Shown here: in pieces, positions 6,603-7,197 of the stretch | Layout: every line of letters begins with the position of its first letter | Position numbering within the stretch: the stretch's first letter is position 1 | DNA from: DATGMB01 sp035293845 | GTDB lineage: Bacteria; Acidobacteriota; Terriglobia; Bryobacterales; Bryobacteraceae | Reading direction: 5' to 3' | NCBI GenBank assembly: GCA_035293845.1 | Contig: DATGMB010000221.1 | Span: forward strand, 1 to 7,197 | Length of the DNA: 7,197 bases | Made by a program: the position numbers and the translations under genes | Notes under the pieces: model-generated | The model's input: only the letters and a program-made list of their open reading frames with translations | Database searches by the model: none | Told to the model about the DNA's origin: nothing

Positions 6603-6745
6603 CAAAACACCCCGTATTCTTTCGTGAGCTTAGACAGCTCTGAGTCGTTGCCGAAAAACAATTCCACCAGGCCCTCATGAAATGTGTGGCTCATGTCACG
6701 GACTTCGCGCCACACCACCGAATCCGACATGTCGTTCTCGGTCAT
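6602..6745 (-). CDS. Small 47-residue protein coupled to the TIM-barrel gene
   Basis: This is an unrecognised small protein starting MTENDMSDSVVWREVRDM and ending ELSKLTKEYGVF. It is acidic and amphipathic, without a signal peptide, membrane segment or cysteine. Support for coding: its TGA overlaps the ATG of the TIM-barrel gene (TGATG), the classic arrangement for translational coupling, and its composition matches that gene. A GGAG lies 13 bases before the ATG, which is somewhat far; a second ATG at 6730 is possible. The frame remains open upstream through the IS end to the transposase stop at 6803, so the ORF could be the remaining C-terminus of a longer gene cut by the insertion. It may be a partner, substrate or regulator of the TIM-barrel protein; none of these is shown. 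Confidence 0.5.
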   Translation of the reverse strand: MTENDMSDSVVWREVRDMSHTFHEGLVELFFGNDSELSKLTKEYGVF

Positions 6746-6762
6746 TCGTTTCAGCTCACTCC

Positions 6763-6770
6763 GTTTTTTC
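6763..6770. repeat. Putative 8-bp target site beside the IS end
   Basis: GTTTTTTC directly abuts the proposed IS end. ISL3-family elements usually duplicate 8 bp of target, so this would be one copy of the duplication. The partner copy lies beyond the window, so it cannot be confirmed. Confidence 0.3.
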
Positions 6771-6790
6771 GGCTCTGAGCAAGAATCTGA
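6771..6790 (+). repeat. Putative terminal inverted repeat of the ISL3 element
   Basis: The sequence starting GGCTCTGAGCAAGAATCTG lies just past the transposase stop. ISL3-family ends typically begin GGCTCTT or similar, so this fits the transposase-distal end of the element. The opposite end is outside the window, so the repeat length and exact boundary are inferred. Confidence 0.5.
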
Positions 6791-6802
6791 AAAGCCCCCA
6801 AC

Positions 6803-7197
6803 CTACACCGCTTTCCGAAGGACCAGGAATTCGGTCTTGAGCGCCGCCAGGCGCTGCGCCTTCAGCAGCAGGTAACGAAGATTCTTATATCCACGCCCGC
6901 GGCGAAGGAGCGCCTTGATATTTCCGTTGACGGCCTCCACCACACCGAATCGTACGGGCATGCGGCGGTAGTTCAGAATCCCTTCCAGGTGGCTGATCAG
7001 CATCTCCGCCAGCTTCTTGAACGGCTCCAGCCGCTGCCAACGCAACTGGTCGATCCACTGGTGCAGGTAACGCAAGGCTGCGCCCTCATACCGATACGTC
7101 CACAACCGGTCGAGGCTTTCCTTGAGAAGATACGCTTTCATCATTCGCCGATTGAGCCGGAACAGTTCATTGAGCAGTTGCCGTTTGCGGCTGTCCA
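6803..7197 (-). CDS. ISL3-family transposase, C-terminal 130 residues (5' end outside the window)
   Basis: The frame is open from the right edge down to TAG at 6803-6805. The visible sequence runs DSRKRQLLNELFRLNRRMMKAYLLKESLDRLW, then WIDQLRWQRLEPFKKLAEML, HLEGILNY, and VVEAVNGNIKALLRRGRGYKNLRYLLLKAQRLAAL. The Glu in the EAVNGNIK motif corresponds to the last acidic residue of the DDE catalytic triad of ISL3 transposases; the two Asp residues would lie upstream, outside the window. The Arg-rich GRGYKNLRYLLLK tail is typical of the family. The frame runs unbroken to a natural-looking C-terminus, so this part is intact. An ATG at 7144 is internal and is not the start, because coding continues upstream of it. 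Confidence 0.9.
   Translation of the reverse strand, partial: DSRKRQLLNELFRLNRRMMKAYLLKESLDRLWTYRYEGAALRYLHQWIDQLRWQRLEPFKKLAEMLISHLEGILNYRRMPVRFGVVEAVNGNIKALLRRGRGYKNLRYLLLKAQRLAALKTEFLVLRKAV

Larger units (their letters stand above)
6771..7197 (-). mobile_element. ISL3-family insertion sequence (partial, runs off the right edge)
   Basis: It is defined by the C-terminal part of an ISL3-type transposase and a GGCTCT-type end at 6771. The element continues past the window. It lies immediately upstream of the small ORF/TIM-barrel cassette and is transcribed in the same direction, so transcription from the IS could run into the cassette. Confidence 0.7.

Noticed and set aside
6448..6678. 76-codon minus-strand ORF overlapping the TIM-barrel start
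   Set aside because: It is out of frame with both the TIM-barrel gene and the small coupled ORF and has no supporting ribosome-binding site or motif.

Overview
The window is high-GC bacterial DNA with strongly GC-ended codons. The gene types suggest an Acidobacteriota (Solibacter/Bryobacter-like) chromosome: a secreted TrbI-like/glycine-zipper protein beside miaA, a long secreted TPR protein, a circularly permuted ATP-grasp protein, and an ISL3-family transposase. The taxonomic call rests on remembered family resemblance, not on a marker gene.

Layout. 1-69 is the last 22 codons of a plus-strand gene entering from the left. It converges with a minus-strand pair: miaA (tRNA dimethylallyltransferase, stop at 800, start uncertain between 1849 and 2053), then a small exported glycine-zipper protein (77-760) behind a perfect AGGAGG. 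About 300 bp upstream of miaA, a divergent gene encodes a 675-residue exported TPR-repeat protein (2156-4183). It ends at a strong GC-rich hairpin terminator with a T tract (4211-4267). The following 339-bp gap also holds two further inverted repeats and an AT-rich promoter-like stretch. It leads into a circularly permuted ATP-grasp protein (4523-5872) of unknown substrate.

Right of about 5885 the character changes. Hand-counted GC falls from about 66% in the ATP-grasp gene to about 52%. A minus-strand two-gene cassette appears: a 47-codon ORF (6602-6745) whose stop overlaps the start of a xylose-isomerase-like TIM-barrel gene (5886-6602) as TGATG, which suggests translational coupling. Directly upstream of the small ORF lies the end of an ISL3-family insertion sequence (6771 to beyond the right edge), with the C-terminal 130 residues of its transposase.

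How the genes relate. MiaA and the zipper protein are probably co-transcribed but have no obvious shared function. The TPR and ATP-grasp genes appear to be separate units, divided by the terminator. The small ORF plus TIM barrel is the best candidate for an undescribed system: it looks like a functional pair, has foreign composition, and may have been cut off from its promoter or first gene by the IS. No RNA gene or CRISPR array was seen.
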